The notes: generated by a model from the sequence alone, not told the origin. Positions 1-13,396 are shown, numbered from the stretch's first letter. The stretch: 64,000 bases of DNA from Ligula intestinalis (GCA_036362985.1 JAYGXS010000001.1:74743600-74807599), one strand, 5' to 3'. Numbers and translations: made by a program.

Positions 1-111
1 TTCGGGCTTACTCTGCCTTCAGTTAATTATAACCCTCACTACCAGTTCAGACCGGAAACACCAACATCCGCTCGCATATGATGGCATGGACGATCCACAG
101 GCTGGGTCAGG

Positions 112-165
112 TCAGATCAGGTTTATTAAGGGAAATATAGGTCAATACCTTTGAACTCCCTCTTG
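112..165 (-). repeat. SINE 3' tail fragment
   Basis: Shares GGTTTATT.AGGGAAA.ATAGG and CCTTTGAACTCCCT with the 3' end of the longer SINE copy at 54540-54910, in the same orientation. Only the tail is present. Confidence 0.5.
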
Positions 166-1699
166 GTACAGAGCAGCTATGATGCAGAACATGTGGTGTT
201 GCCAGTAGTGGAACTGCGTAAAAATGGCAGACAGTAAAAATTCTCCTGAGGCATTGTTCAGAATTCTAGGGGTTTAAAAGGCATTTGAGGGATTTTAAGG
301 AGGAAAACTGTCATCCGTGGGGGGAGGGGGGCGAAGAGTATATGCAAATCGGATGGCCTGCTGCTGAAAGTGTTTGAAGCATGTCAGGAGGAGCCCATAG
401 CGTTTTTATCAATACCCTAAGGGTTACAGGAGGGGAAGATCGCAGCGGTTACGAGAACATCGCCGAGTGTCAGAGATGCACCCATCGTACACCCTTGCTG
501 GTTACCGGGTCTGCCAGGTGACGAAACATGAGGCTCCACCACGATCCTCACTTAGAACTATGAGCACTTTATCGATCCGGGCTTCACCAATGCCTCCTTG
601 ATACTTGTCATTCTATGTCGCTGCAGATTAGGTATTTTTTCAATCAATAGGTCGGCCTGCACCCATTCTTGATTGAACGAATACACGATTTGCAGCCATA
701 GCGAATGGCAGGTATCAAGAAAGCATTGGTGAATGAAAGCAGAATAAGCCAGAAACAGACTGTATCAGTCTACCCACATTTTCTGTCGTCCCTCACTCGT
801 CTCTGCAGTTATAACTTGACCGACTGCGGCCTGGTAGTTAGTTGCCTTTTCGTAACTTTTGTCACCTAATCAGAATGTGTTTGCTTCAGGAAGCTAATTG
901 ATTGGTGTGGGTCAGTTCCTGATTCAATAATTACACAATCAAACTGCTTCAAAGCATTAGCAGGCCTAGGTTTCAAAGACGTCAGTTGACACGTTAACAT
1001 GGTCCTACTCGAAGCCGGAGGTCTGACTGCAATGACTTTATGACACTCCTATTCGGGGTCCCAGACCTACCCTTTCCTGAAAGGCCAGCCAGTACGTAAT
1101 TAGGACGGATGGATAATTAAACGTCCTAAGTCGCTCTGACCATCCCCCGCCCACCTTAAGTCGTCTTATGTTTGTCGGCAACGATCGGATATATGGCGTC
1201 ATGCAGAAAATGGGAGGCATCTACTCCTGGAATACGGAATGGTAATAATAAGAGTTTTATGGGTGGAAGAAACGAAACTGACAGATAGCTGTTTTCGGGA
1301 AACATCTACGTCATAAACCCTAAAAACAGAACACAACATCGGAAATACTGGAAATTGGGCTCTCTTCATCCTGTAGCGACCCTGTACTCTAACACATGCA
1401 TGTCCCTCATGTCTGACTTTCGTGTGCGCCAGCGCGTGCGGGTCGGACGTGTCAAGGTCGGGACTTATCTGGTCTCACTAGCCAATCACTTCTCAAGGCG
1501 AGGCCAGTACACAAACTGCGGGGGAGTTGTTTACGCTCACTCACTCCCGGAACCGACGATCTACTGTTCGGTTGTAGTTGTCCGAACCCGGTGATCTACT
1601 TGCCGGACAGCGCCTCTGGACTCCGGCCCATTCGTGGCTGGACTGCACTTGTCTGGGAGTCCCCTACCCATAACTCATATTCTTACTCATTCAACACTA

Positions 1700-1850
1700 C
1701 AATAAATTGTCTATAACAATCTGGCCTTTCACGCCTTATCATATCAACTAGTTTATATTCGTTGGGATGCGTTTCATCATCTATTATCTGGCTGGACCAC
1801 ATCGTATCCCACAATCCTATGACGACCAAAGTATTGGCCTTCACCGTTTT
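1700..1850. repeat. Dispersed repeat, copy 1
   Basis: Contains GGACCACATCGTATCCCACA and about 100 bp of flanking similarity to the reverse complement of 17686-17830. A short echo occurs at 4937-4957. The minus-strand reading contains WDTMWSSQII in both long copies, so it may be a scrap of a coding mobile element; the family is not identified. Confidence 0.5.
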
Positions 1851-4800
1851 TGTTTGGAAGGTTTCCGAGTGGCGCAATACATTTGTACTCTTGCCAAGAA
1901 ACTGGCTGCAACGACTGCCCTGATTTGGTTCAAATGATGACGTGGAATTGTTGAGAGGCGGCTACGTTACTGACCGTGTGCCTGCATAAACGTAACCCCG
2001 CTTGTTTAGTTTGGCCACGTGGCTGTATGACGCGTACGCCCACGCTAGGTGCCCTCAACGGTAATGATTATTCAACGTGCAGTGTCAGCAGGCCATATCT
2101 GTAGGAGTCCAACTGCGAGTGCATTTTGCAGTGCTGAATCACTTACCTCTTGTGACAGTTTGCAGGTGCGCGCCAGTGGCCCCCGATCCGGGCTGCCCTG
2201 ACTGGCCCATCATCTCCAAGGCTGACTCACAGATGACCTCGCCGGAGGCCCTGTGAGGACTCCTGCGGTCCTGTAAATTCGTCCAATCTATTCTGTACAG
2301 CGTACACTATGCCTACCCCGTGGTGTCTCACTTTTTTCTTTTCCCATATGCTACTGGATCTGAAGATCGCAGTGGCCACATTCTCCCTGATACCTTAATC
2401 TACTACGACATATCCACCCTTTATACGCCCTATTTCGTACCTTATTATTAATTTTGCCGCCGAAAGTTTATTGCAAAGGCGCTATCGCGTAGACTTAAGG
2501 CTAATAAGGTTTAACCCTAACAGTTGCAATCTTCCAGGTCCGGTTCCTTGGGAGAGGGGAGAGAGAAGTCACGGGAAGGCTAGAGTAGTGGGAAGAATAT
2601 ATCCTTTAGAGAATGAATTGGAGAAGATGTGGTAGGAAAATTGACTACCAGACGACCGTACAACCATGCAACCGCAAGCCAGTGGACGGTGTCTGCTCGG
2701 CAGTCATCAAATGAGGTGAATCGGTCTGTTATTGACTGTTAAAGAGACCGAAAACAGCGAGCCTTCCGAAAATGCATTTCGACTTTAGCTAGTTACGACA
2801 GGCATTCACAAATGCATTCCATGTCGACCTAATCACAACAGCGCTTTCTTTCCTGATTCCGCTTATGGTCACATAGACAGATAGAAATAATCTCACCGAT
2901 CATTAACCAATTCATTTTTGCATTTCGTATAATTTTGAAAATATTGTACTTTACCAACGGACGATATGGTACGTTACATAAAAGCAGAACTCTCCGTTCT
3001 GAAGGTTCTTTGCGTGCGTGACAAAAATGCATCGCGCAATACCGTCCGGTAGGTAAAAAGCGGAAAAGGACCTCCAGGAGTGACATTGCAAATGTTGCCC
3101 AAGCCGGATGGAGTCACGTAATGTGACTTCCCTCTGCCAATTCCATACACTTCCGTTCTAACGCAACCTTTTACGGAAGTGAAAAGGGGCCTAACGACAC
3201 TTGTGATCAAAAAGACTGGCAGCCTTCTCAAACCTATCTCGTTCATTTTCTGAACTTGCTCTAACCCAGTGTGTTTCTAGGGCTGTAAAGAACACTTTTT
3301 CGGCATGGGTAGTTTTTAATAGTGGCTGAATGCCCTAATCGTATTTGAAAATTTCCGTCGTGCATTCTCGTTACCTGACTATGTAATGAGGTGAAGCTTG
3401 CAGCATGCGTATAACAGCTACGTTGTCAAATTCCTTCATGAGTTCCTGCGCGTTTTGGTTTTACTCCCTAACGCAACACCTCTAGAGGGGACGTTTAGTG
3501 TATAGTCGTACAAAGCCAATGAACATGGCCTTGGTGGACATTAGAAACCTTAGATTCCATATTTGGTAGGAAATTTCATCCTGCCTATATTATCTCTCGC
3601 TCTGCGACTGCTGACGAGGCGCTAGGTCGAGCCCCAAAGTACAACAGGACGAGTGTGCCGTATAATCTAATTGGTGCGCGCAATTCCGACATCGTTTCGA
3701 TTTTCGATCGCAACATACAGGGCGACGAGCCTATAGGTCAATCAGTAGAACATTTGGTTCCAGGAACAAAGACACTATGCTCGAATTCCAGGTTTTCTAG
3801 ACAGGAACTTGGATATGGCTCGCTTATGGTGACTAACAAGCCAGAAATGGCTACTCCACTCCCCTTATTTTTGCCGTTATACTCGTCACGCCTATTCCAT
3901 ACTCTTGTCTGTTGGAGGAGTCAACGGGTGATAACTTGTTGTTTTTTAAATATTCGGAATAGAAGTTTGAAGAACGAAGAATGGATTGTCCTCGTTTTTG
4001 GCACTTGCTACGTCCTAGCCAGTAATTTTCCATTTTTATTTCGCTAACAAGCACTTCATTAAAGGTTTTGGCCATTTTTACTGAGGCCATACAACGCACT
4101 GTCGCAAAGCTTGACGTGGATGCGTCCTGTTTTCAAAAGGATACTGCAAGTAAAAAATAGTGCACGACAAAAATTACTTTACAACAGGTAACCAATCAGA
4201 TGGCATGTTGACATTTCGCCTGCAATTATACAGGCCAGGACAATTCAAGACCCACTTCCCCAACACACACGCCAAATAAGCTGTATGAGAGCAGAGTGAA
4301 CAGACACTCTCCACCTTCCTGCTCCAACTCTGGAGACAGACTAGGAAGTCTCCTTTACAACTGTCAGGATGATAATTCGAACTGGTTGCTTGAAGCCTAG
4401 ACATCGGAACACGTCTGCGCGAAGTGGCATCTAAGTCTGCTTCCTGTTTAGGATGTGTTGCGTTCGCACTACCCGATGGCAAAATTCCGTTTTCAGTTCC
4501 CCAACTGTTCTTAAGGCTGAAAATCTGTATTGTCGGCATCGGTTCAGATAAAACTAGTGACTGCTACTTCGATGAAGCTCTCCCCTTCTTTGCAGTTCTT
4601 TTTGGTTTTCGACTGTATTGCGTGATACGGCCTTTATACCTACTCCAGAACGCACTAAATTTGCGGTTCTATTAGATATTCACATCAGAAGAAAGGAAAC
4701 ATTGGCATATGAGTGACCTTATTGAACATAAAGTCACAAAACGAGCATAAAATCCGAAATTCGCTGGCCAGTTACAATCTAGCTTTTGGTTCTGTGTAGC

Positions 4801-6089
4801 AAGAATCAAAATTCTCCAGGATATCAACATATTTTTGATTCTCAACTCAAAGCCACTACAGCGAAATTTTAAGAGTTGAAGAAGTGCATTGGTCTTTATA
4901 TGTAGTGGCTACTTGCGTTCAATCGCCTTTTATCTAGCCGGACCACATCGTATCCCACATTTTCGACCCCGACGTTCACTTTATCCCACAAGGGCAATAT
5001 ATTTTCTTCCTACAGTACGAATTCTATACAACAGTCAAAAACATTTGTGATTTCCTTTAGCTTTGTAAGTTATCTTATTCTGCCGACTGGTAGGGCTCGT
5101 AGATAAAACCCAAGGCACAACAGGACTAGTATAGGTGGCAACGCGATCGGCGCGCGACCCCCTACCAGTGTTTACATACCGGATCGTCACAGTTCGTCCG
5201 CTGCTAACGCTGTTCGCAGCCTTAACCAAGCGAAAGTTTCACGGTCTTTATTCCAAATACTTACCGCACTTTAACATTATCAGGGGTGCATGTTAACGAC
5301 TCTATCGGTTCTTCACCACAACCAAATGACCGTGCATATCAGCATCTGTCTATCTAAGCTTCGCCAAGTCATTTTTTCATGTAATTCTGGCCAGATGAGT
5401 GTCAACTTCTGCATTCAAATGGAATTCATTCAGCCCAAGCTGGCTGCAACTATGCGTTGGGTGTCTCAGGTCAGTCGTTCTTCAAGTGAATTTTTAACTT
5501 ATGGCTACCAGAACTTGCAGAGGACCACCCAGAGCTTACCATGATAACTTTTTTGAAGCACATTTATTTTGGTTCAAAGAACTACTTATGGTGAACCCTG
5601 TGTCTAACTTAAGTGAGTCGGACCACTTCTTCTTATCTTTTTGGTCAGTAAAACGTACAAAAATGGAATTAAGCGGAGGGCAAGTTTTTCACAGTAGAAA
5701 ACTGACGTCTTAGTTGTCCTGGGGACAAGTGACTAAATGACGCGCAACGCAAGATTCAAAATGATCGCGAGGCAGACCACAGTTCGGTACTCTGAAAGAG
5801 CAACATATCACAAAATTCATGCTTCAAAGTATTTTGAGTGTGCCGTCAAATAAATCTACAATTTCACTATTTTTTACAGTTCCTTTCGTAAAGATACCAC
5901 CAAACCCAAGTGAAAATATTTTTGGAATTTCTACTCTTTCGTGTCCTCAATTTTTACAATTACTTTTCCCAGATGCATAAATTTAATTCCTGAGTTATGG
6001 TCTGTTTTCATTGATTAATTAGGAACTTATATTTGCAGTTAAATTAAAATACACCTGTCGTTATGAATAACGTTTATTAATATCCCAAA

Positions 6090-6310
6090 TGTGAAGGGAG
6101 TATGCAAGCCTCTGGAATAGGGCCCACCCAGTAAAACAATCTGGCGCTTGAATTAAAAAAATGACTGCCTGTTCCAGTGCTTGAACCCTAACTATGACAT
6201 TAATCCTAAAGAAAAACGTAAACCTAACCGTAACCCTAATCCTTATCTTAACCTTAAACCTAATATTATCTCTAACTCCGATTTCCCTGAAAGTTGGTGC
6301 CAGGTCACCC
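6090..6310 (-). repeat. Telomere-like dispersed element, copy 1
   Basis: Degenerate CCCTAA-type array at 6184-6280, i.e. TTAGGG-type on the minus strand. It is followed by a flank whose complement reads like GTGCCAA..CAGGGAAAT, the same 5' flank seen at 29092, 29398 and 51571. The opposite flank resembles the common 3' module, so this is a reverse-oriented copy of one family. Confidence 0.55.
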
Positions 6311-6467
6311 CCTATTGCGAGGTGTGCCAATTTTCGCGTCTTACCAGTTACTCTTGCTATTCGATAAAAAGTGCCAGAATTTCGATTTAAATACTAATCA
6401 ATATTTCTGCTCTCCGTTGTCTAGGACGCTGAATCGTAGAGTGTCCGTTTCCGTTACATCCCTTGTA

Positions 6468-6970
6468 GCCCGTGCAGATCAAGTGGACAAAATGCGGTAT
6501 ATATCCGGCATATGTATCGGGATTTTTCCAGTAGGCTTCCATGATGGAAGCCGCTTGGATTTGCTACTGGGGTGGGGGACGTGGATCAAGTAGGCTCCGA
6601 ACGGCTGGACGTGCTCATGATTACGGTTGTCCGTCCTTCATCTGCTGAGACAATCATAATTTCATTGTCGCTGTTGAATTCACCAATGGCCCTTACCTTC
6701 GTCAGAAGAAAGTAAAACCAGTGAGAAATTTTGCCTGTCACACTAGATTGGTTGGCGCGACTAAACAGACGAACCATTGACCTGTGAGATGGTGAGTCAC
6801 GTTAGGTTCGTGAGCGAAGCAGAAGGGAGAAAAATGACAGCATCCTGTGCTACAGGAGCCCAGTAGCAAATCCACGCGGACTCCATATTGGAATTCTACT
6901 AGAAAACTCCGGATACATATGACGGATTTGTACCGCATTTTGTCCACTTGATCTGAAAGTGCTGCTAGGG
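6468..6970. repeat. Inverted-repeat pair with ~100-bp arms
   Basis: Arms near 6468-6577 and 6853-6970 are reverse complements with scattered mismatches. Both contain GATCAAGTGGACAAAATGCG and GGATTTGCTACTGGG in opposite orientation. The spacer is about 275 bp without an open frame of note. It may be a nonautonomous DNA transposon or two opposed copies of one repeat; no clean target duplication was found. Confidence 0.65.
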
Positions 6971-7399
6971 ATCCGTGGTTATGAGTACCGTTTACTGATA
7001 ATCCCATTATAGAAAAAAATTTCAGAAAACAAAAATGAGAGCGAAAACAACAGTGGAGGACAAAAAAATGAATTAGACTTGACTGAAGTTCAGTTCATTC
7101 CACAGAAAGTATGAGTATTATTAAATCGAATTTCGTCTGTTTACAACGGAGAGGAGAACTTGATCCTACCCAGTTTTGTTTGCACAAAAAGACTTTCAAA
7201 AGAGACAACGGTGCTAGGTGCATCCAAGCACCATTAAAAGCCTACCCAAAAGGAATATAAAGAAGGAGAGATCATATTGAAGAATCCTGGGTTAGACATT
7301 GGTTGAAACAAACATCTTTGGTTTTTTCTATCCATTTTGCAGCATAAAGCAGAATTTTGATATCTGGTGGTTCTAACTACACCCGCATGACAGGGCAAC

Positions 7400-7580
7400 T
7401 GATTCGAAATTCTAGAAGGGACTAAGATTAAGTTTGAGGTTAATGATAGGGTTTGTTGTAGGGCTAAGGTTAGGAGGATTAGCGTTAGGGGCTTGCATTC
7501 AAGTTAGGACACAGGAAGACGGACCTTTCCGGAATTTATCGTAAGACCGCCTGTACTACCAGGAAGGGATGCTTATATCC
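7400..7580 (+). repeat. Telomere-like dispersed element, copy 2
   Basis: Degenerate TTAGGG/TTAAGG-like stretch at about 7420-7500, followed by GGACACAGGAAGACGG, a CTTTCCGGAATTTATCG segment and a decayed 3' module. Same architecture as the copies at 29 kb, 42 kb and 51 kb. Confidence 0.55.
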
Positions 7581-7599
7581 ACTCCAATCAGATTCTAAT

Positions 7600-9680
7600 C
7601 CATTCAACAAAATCGATAGAAAAAACCGCGGTTGTTTCGGCTTCTCTCAATGAGACTGTATAAATTCTATTAACGAAGAGGCTAAGGACAGATGCTGAAA
7701 AATTTATTTTACCAGCATCAGAGGTTGCCATTGAATTCGTTAACAGTCATGGCACGGTCTGTCCAGTAAGGCGTATACTATTTGCACCTGCTACATTTCG
7801 AGCGGACTGTGATTGGGCAAGCGTAATGATGATGCACCCTCAATGCTTTGTCGCATACACAACAGTTCGACCGTCGATTTCGATGACGTTCAAAATGTGC
7901 GCCACAGTAAGGTGGGCATAGGAACAAGTAATTACACATGAGTTCGCTTATAGGGTTAGTATACTTGCGCAGCACCTATCGTCCGCTCTCCTCTTTTACC
8001 TGGGTCCGGTATCATGACCAAGTCAGGAAGACCGGAGGCGTCAGAGGACGCGGGCGGCAAGCATATGTGGCAGAAGGTTAACTCCAAAACCTTCCAGAAT
8101 TTTAGTATCTTTATGTGGTACTGGACTCAGCTCACAAATATCTGTTACATCATATGGAGGTTCGATATTTTTCACGACGAAAAGTGAAGTGAAATCCTTT
8201 CCTTGTTTTAGGTTTTTAAAGTCAGTGACGCATTTCGCCCAAAAATTATACTTGCGATGACTTAAAGCGACAATTTAAAACCCCTTTTCAAAAACTGCTT
8301 TCCAGCTCTTAACGGTGAGCCCGTCGAACTGAATTGTTCAGAAGACATCGGGAAATTTCTGGTTAACCTTCGTCAAGTACATCTTCAGTTGAAGCTAGGG
8401 AGTACGAGTGGCCATCAGTTCTTTCATAAACTGTAAAAATACAGTTTGGACGATGAACAAAGATAAAAAGTGCATCCGTTCTACCAACTGCATTGTTTAT
8501 AAAGAAGTATCTGCTGGACAAGAGATAAACATTCTGCGTAACAGTTTAGAGTTGACACACCCGCATGACCGACAAAATAATCAAGACCTCTCTACGGCTT
8601 GGATTTGAGGGTCTTGACCGAATTTTATATTTGCATTTGAAAGGGACTGAACTGAAAGTTAACAGAATGACTGCCAGCGGTGCATGCCTACACGCGACCA
8701 TCCGACCAAAGTATGAGTTGAAATGCTTCACTATCACGTTCAAAACCTCTTCGTGGTCGGATTTGTATGCATGTTCAGCGGTCCTCAGTTAAAAATCAGC
8801 TGCGTCAATTGTGTCGTGCAGAAATACCCCAGCAAGAGCACTAATGCCTGGTCACCTTTGGCTGACTAAGTTGCCTGCTTCAGTTGACTTTTGCCACGAA
8901 AACTCACATTTGTGCTCGCGAGCAGCAGTAACTTTGGCCGCACGTGCACGCGCGAAGGGGAGTGGGCGGGTCGGCTATTGATCCATGTGCAGGCGTTCGG
9001 CCTGCCCCGTCGTTTTTGGACTCCTGCAAAGAGAGAGAGCATAAGCGTTCGGCGGTGGCAGCGGTGGCGGCGGCGACGGCCAAACGCCGGGTGCGAGAAA
9101 GCCCACTGCTCGCATATTTGGCAACGTGCTTTCCTGCCAAGGCAGAATTGCGCAGCTGCTATGCTGAGGCAGAGTCATTAAATCAACCAGCATGACCGCA
9201 TCTATCCAAAATGAATGCTAAAAACTATCATCCAGAGCAGGTACCGACGGCGTGTAATGCGAGTCATGACGCTGCTGCATCGACTCGCGTGGAGTTTTAG
9301 TAGGCGCGGCGATTGCGCTGGCCTGCGGTTATTCCGGAACACATGAAAGCAGATTGAAGATATTTTCTTAAACGGTCAGCTGGTCAACAAATGTATGATT
9401 GCAGTTCACTGATTGAACTCTGCACAGCGCAGGAGGTAAATAATTGAAATCCACGAAATCTGACTTCTGGAGTTGGACCAGTGCGCTAAAGTCAGCAGAG
9501 AGAGAGAGAGATAAGGATTATTTTAAATCCTCGAGGCGACTGTACAAGGATAAGCACCGAGTTTGTCCTCGAGTGGGACTGTATTGCTTCGCGGGTTGGG
9601 TAAAGTGAATTCCGTGCCCATTATACGAAGAGTGTTAATCAGTTATTCACTATATGATACACTTCAATATGTTCTTTATT
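7600..9680. other. Gene-free region; GC-rich patch
   Basis: No gene seen. A fragment near 7995-8045 (TCATGACCAAGTCAGGAAGACC) resembles the start of the dispersed family at 22585. The stretch 8930-9160 is GC-rich with GGCGGY repeats and produces several overlapping open frames that look like composition artefacts. A short AG dinucleotide run lies at 9498-9511. Confidence 0.45.
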
Positions 9681-9684
9681 TACA

Positions 9685-9865
9685 TGGTTTGGCAAATTTT
9701 CTTAATTTAAGTTGAGCCAGTTGTGAAAAAAACTCGCACCGTTTGGCGGGATTTGAACCTGCATAGTAGAGAAGGCCTTTACGCGAAGCCAATGCTGTCT
9801 CAGTTCAGCTACAAACGCCACGCCTGCGCTGTGAATTTAATCGCGCTTGAATAAATTTTATCCGT
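9685..9865 (-). repeat. tRNA-like SINE with inverted flanks, copy E1
   Basis: tRNA-like body at about 9819-9741 on the minus strand: GGCGTTTGTAGC acceptor/D-arm start and a T-arm GCAGGTTCAAATCCCGC. It is followed by the shared tail GAGTTTTTTTCACAACTGGC ... AAATTAAG ... TTTGCCAAACC. The acceptor pairing and D arm are damaged, so it is not a functional tRNA gene. Confidence 0.7.
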
Positions 9866-9869
9866 CCAA

Positions 9870-12300
9870 CCTTACCGCTCGTAAAGTTGAGCGGGTAAAA
9901 TCGATCCAAATATATTCGTTAGTTTATTTGTCATCGCCTATGCCCTAGTCATCTACACCTACTACTTCACCCAAGTAGACTACCAAAGTTTGAGTCAGCA
10001 GTTGAACAATCCGTTCAATGATGAATGCTCACCGATGGCTAACGGAACTGCCTCGTCCTGTTTTGCTTTGGGGTTCACACTTGAGCTCCGCCAGCGGGTA
10101 GTGGTGTAAGGCAGAGAAAGATGGCCTTACATGTGGACTTGCCCAATATTTTCCCTGATCATGGCGCTGCAGAGTTACTGATTACGGACACTCACATACT
10201 AACGATCTTCCAGACACGCGAACGAAGAGGGCCTTAGATCCGCTTTTTGTTTGCTGAGCCCCAGCACGTTTTGGGATAAGAAAATATGTGTACTGAGATA
10301 TTCTCATACTTTCATGGGGATATAAATTAGAATCTATCACATTTCCACGAAAAGTGATGCTGAACAGCGGCTTATAAAGATTTCGAGTCAGGAACGGCAG
10401 TTGAGCAAGGGACTTGTTCGTAGATTGAGGAGTGCCTAGAATTGTTTTTCAACAGCCTCAACGTAAAATTTACTTCTCCCTTTAACGTTGGCGTGATGTC
10501 CCTAGTTAATGAACAGAGTTATTTTCAGGAGCAAAAATATCCCCAACTGCCTTCCTTTTTTGTCTCACTTCATTGCTTTTGCATCACAGATCCCTGCTAT
10601 GAAGTTAAGACGAATATGCTTTTTGAATCTCGACTTCCCCGTTAGACTGCTACTGATCGCCTGATGAGATTTAGAACTATACGCATTTCCACAATACACC
10701 TATCCGACGCCGACCAGAGGTCATTTTTCCTCACACCGCTTTGTACTCGACGAAAACGTTACTGACAGGAACTGTGACAGCATGCCATCAAAAGCGGAAA
10801 CAAAGTTGACTGTCTCCTCACCCAGTTAGGTAAATTCCACCATCCACGGCGTTTTTCACTGTCCTGGAGGGACCGCGGTGGCAAATGTCTTTGTGAAGAT
10901 GTCATAATAACTTAGACTTGCTTTCTAGGTACTTCCTCTCCACTTCACCTCATCTCCACCACCCGTCCATCGTGTTCCAATGTAAAGAAAAGGTCAGGAC
11001 GACTGTAGGTGAGACCCAATTGAGGAGAAGTCAAAAAATCGGAAACTTGACCTTCATTTCCCTTCCCCCGCACTTGCCCTTATGGGTACAAAATAAAACA
11101 GTTTAATGGCCGCAGATTAATGCTCACTAGACTATAAAGCGTCTGCGAAGGGTAGCGGTGAATAAGGCATGTGCCTTCACCTCAACACAGCTAAGTGTGA
11201 CAATCCTTTGTTGGCCCCAAAACCAGTTAACGTGGTTGGATTTAAGTGACCGCGATGGAGCAGAGTATAAATAAGTTCCAATAAGGGAATCAATTGTTTC
11301 TTCAAAATTCGCAATTATGTTGTCCTCTGCCTCCCCCCTCCCTCCTGCGGGCATGCGTGCGCAGAACGAAAGTTTGAGGAAAGCATGTTAGAACACGGAT
11401 TCTGTGACCACCGAAGTTGAATCAGGATCATTTGCCGTTTGTTATTTCACCTATTGTCTGGTTTATCCACGTGAAGCTGTTTTTTGTTGAGTAAATTTGT
11501 AGAACTCTGTAGCCATTCTTTTAAGCTTGAAATTTGAGCAGCCCTGATGCGAAACTCGTCAAAAAGCTTTGTATCTTCGATTATTGCAGTGGCTATAAGC
11601 CGCAGTATGATTTCAAAATCAACAGAACACTGTACAGGTTAACTTGAGTAGATAATCACTACTTCGAAGACACTATTCGTATTGATTTATTCAACGGGCT
11701 GGCAAGTAACAGATCAAAATACGCACTGCAAAAAAAGCAGTTGTTTTTGAGGAGCATTACTCTTCTTCCCGAAACTTCCAATTCCGAATGACTGCCAACT
11801 TGTAATGCCTTCCGTTGCAGTTGAAATCGGCATTTTGTTTCATTAATTCTTAAGGGTGAATTCCCAATCAGTCTTTAATGGCAGCTTCCAACTGACCGGA
11901 AAAAGAAATTTCAGGCTACCTACGTGAAAAGAGTTACGAATGAGATTATCTTTTCAATGACAGTGCCTTTTTTCGCTTTCATGGTACTAGAGCAAGGTCA
12001 GTTTTCTTTCAAAAGCACAAAAGTGAATGAGGTCTTATAAACCAAGCTCTGAAACTCGGGCTACTTTCATTATTTGCAACGAAGCCCAGTGTCGCAACGA
12101 CTAATAGTCAATCCCTAAAATTTCAGCATCAATTATTGAAAAAAATGAAGAGACCCCTGCAGAACGCTTACGACATCGTTCCCAACTACAAGTAGATGGG
12201 GCCGAACAATAACTGACGTCGCTAACTGTGCACACATAAACGACAGTCTAGGCAATCGGAAACTGCCTAAAGACTAAATCCAGCACGAATTTAAAAAATC
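9870..12300. other. Gene-free region
   Basis: No gene recognised. The stretch 10020-10130 has weak similarity (TCCTGTTTTGCTTTGGG) to an internal part of the SINE at 54540-54910. The rest is unassigned AT-moderate sequence. Confidence 0.45.
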
Positions 12301-12533
12301 AAGTACAGTAGTTGCTGGTTATTAAGCCCACCTAGTGCCCAGACCAAATTGGGCTTAATAAGCGGCGAGCGCACTAACCGGAGAGTCCTAGTTCGTGATT
12401 AGCAAACGCAGGATAGGCACTATACATTACATACGTACTGTATTATGCGTAGAGCTTGGTTACGTACAAGAAAAGAATGCTGATTGTCTGTATTTTACGT
12501 AATAACAAAAACAAACAAAAAATTGCGACATGT

Positions 12534-12723
12534 TTAAAAAAATCGGTCTAGTGTCAATTGTTTTGGAGGAGACCTCACTCGCAAGTGCTCTTTGATGTCC
12601 TTCTCCAGGCACCAGAAATCGTCGAATTTTGTGAAATCTGATGCTTGTAAACCGCGTTGCAGAGTGTAGCTCTCATCTGTGCAGCAGTGGGAACTGGCTC
12701 TTCGTCCTTCTCCTTCTCTTCCC

Positions 12724-12792
<69 letters not shown>

Positions 12793-12815
12793 CTTCCTCA
12801 CCGGACTTTGTAGCC
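12534..12815 (-). pseudogene. Transposase C-terminal remnant with acidic tract and PCNA-box
   Basis: Minus-strand reading gives a Val/Asp homopolymer tract, then GEEKEKDEEPVPTAAQMRAT, then after a frame change SDFTKFDDFWCLEKDIKEHL and a terminal KQLTLDRFF followed by TAA at 12534-12536. An acidic stretch followed by a short helical region and a QxxLxxFF ending is characteristic of pogo/Tigger transposases, whose tail matches the PCNA-interacting consensus. At least one frameshift lies near 12650, so no protein of this length can be made. The Asp tract is encoded by the ATC microsatellite, which has expanded inside former coding DNA. Confidence 0.7.
12722..12794. repeat. Compound microsatellite (ATC)n(AAC)n
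   Basis: About 13 CAT units pass directly into about 11 CAA units. It lies within the transposase remnant, in phase with its acidic-tract frame on the minus strand. Confidence 0.95.
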
Positions 12816-13325
12816 GGCGGGTTTGCTATGGAAAATTCCGTCCAAAGCTGATTTGGGCTTAATACGTGACTGGGCCTATTAATAACCAGCGACGACTGTG
12901 ATTATCTCATCGGAGACGGAACTTTCCTCCACCTGAGAAAACCTAGCCTTTTTGGCAGCCGAGCGTCCTTCTGGGGGAACGGCAAGCCCACCCGAACTGA
13001 ATAACAGCGAAGCGTCGAAGAACTAATCACGAGCCAGAGAGACTCGATAAGAGGCTGTTTCACACTCTAAAATCACGCCTTACGATTTCGACGACAGCAA
13101 GATCGCAGCAAGCGAATACTTCGAGCCTACACTCCCTCAACACCTCCCTAGGCACTTTCATCGCCTGTCAAATATTTTACCTTAGCGAACGCTCAAGAAA
13201 AGTCACGGTCAACTTTGACTTTCAGTCTCTTGCACACGTCTCGTATAATTAAGTCTACCAAAGGGTAACGTTAGAGTGAAACCGGAAGCGTAGAATACCA
13301 GAACAACTTAAGGACACGGAAAGCG

Positions 13326-13331
13326 TTTATT
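13326..13331 (-). terminator. Poly(A) signal of alpha-tubulin copy 1
   Basis: AATAAA on the minus strand, 66 bp past the TAA stop. It suits a short 3' UTR and lies in sequence with no similarity to the other tubulin copy. Confidence 0.65.
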
Positions 13332-13396
13332 TGGTAGCGAAATTTTCCGAAAAAAAAACAAGCAGAGGCTCAGAAGTGGAACGTTGGGCAAATTGC

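Larger units (their letters stand above)
1..6089. other. Gene-free region with repeat scraps
   Basis: I see no convincing gene. Open frames are short and lack recognisable motifs. Recognisable pieces are a SINE tail near 112-165, a dispersed repeat at 1700-1850 and its short echo at 4935-4960, and a SINE-tail-like scrap near 3830-3880 (AAGCCAGAAATGGCTA). Confidence 0.5.
12306..12898 (-). mobile_element. Deleted pogo/Tigger-like DNA transposon
   Basis: 593-bp unit with terminal inverted repeats starting CAGTAGTTGCTGGTTATTAA at the left and the complement of CAGTCGTCGCTGGTTATTAA at the right. The left flank is TA, the expected target site; the right flank is TG, apparently mutated. The interior carries the C-terminal end of a transposase on the minus strand. 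The catalytic DDE region is absent, so this is an internally deleted, non-autonomous copy. TIR start and TA flank suit the Tc1/mariner superfamily, and the protein tail points to pogo/Tigger. Confidence 0.75.
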
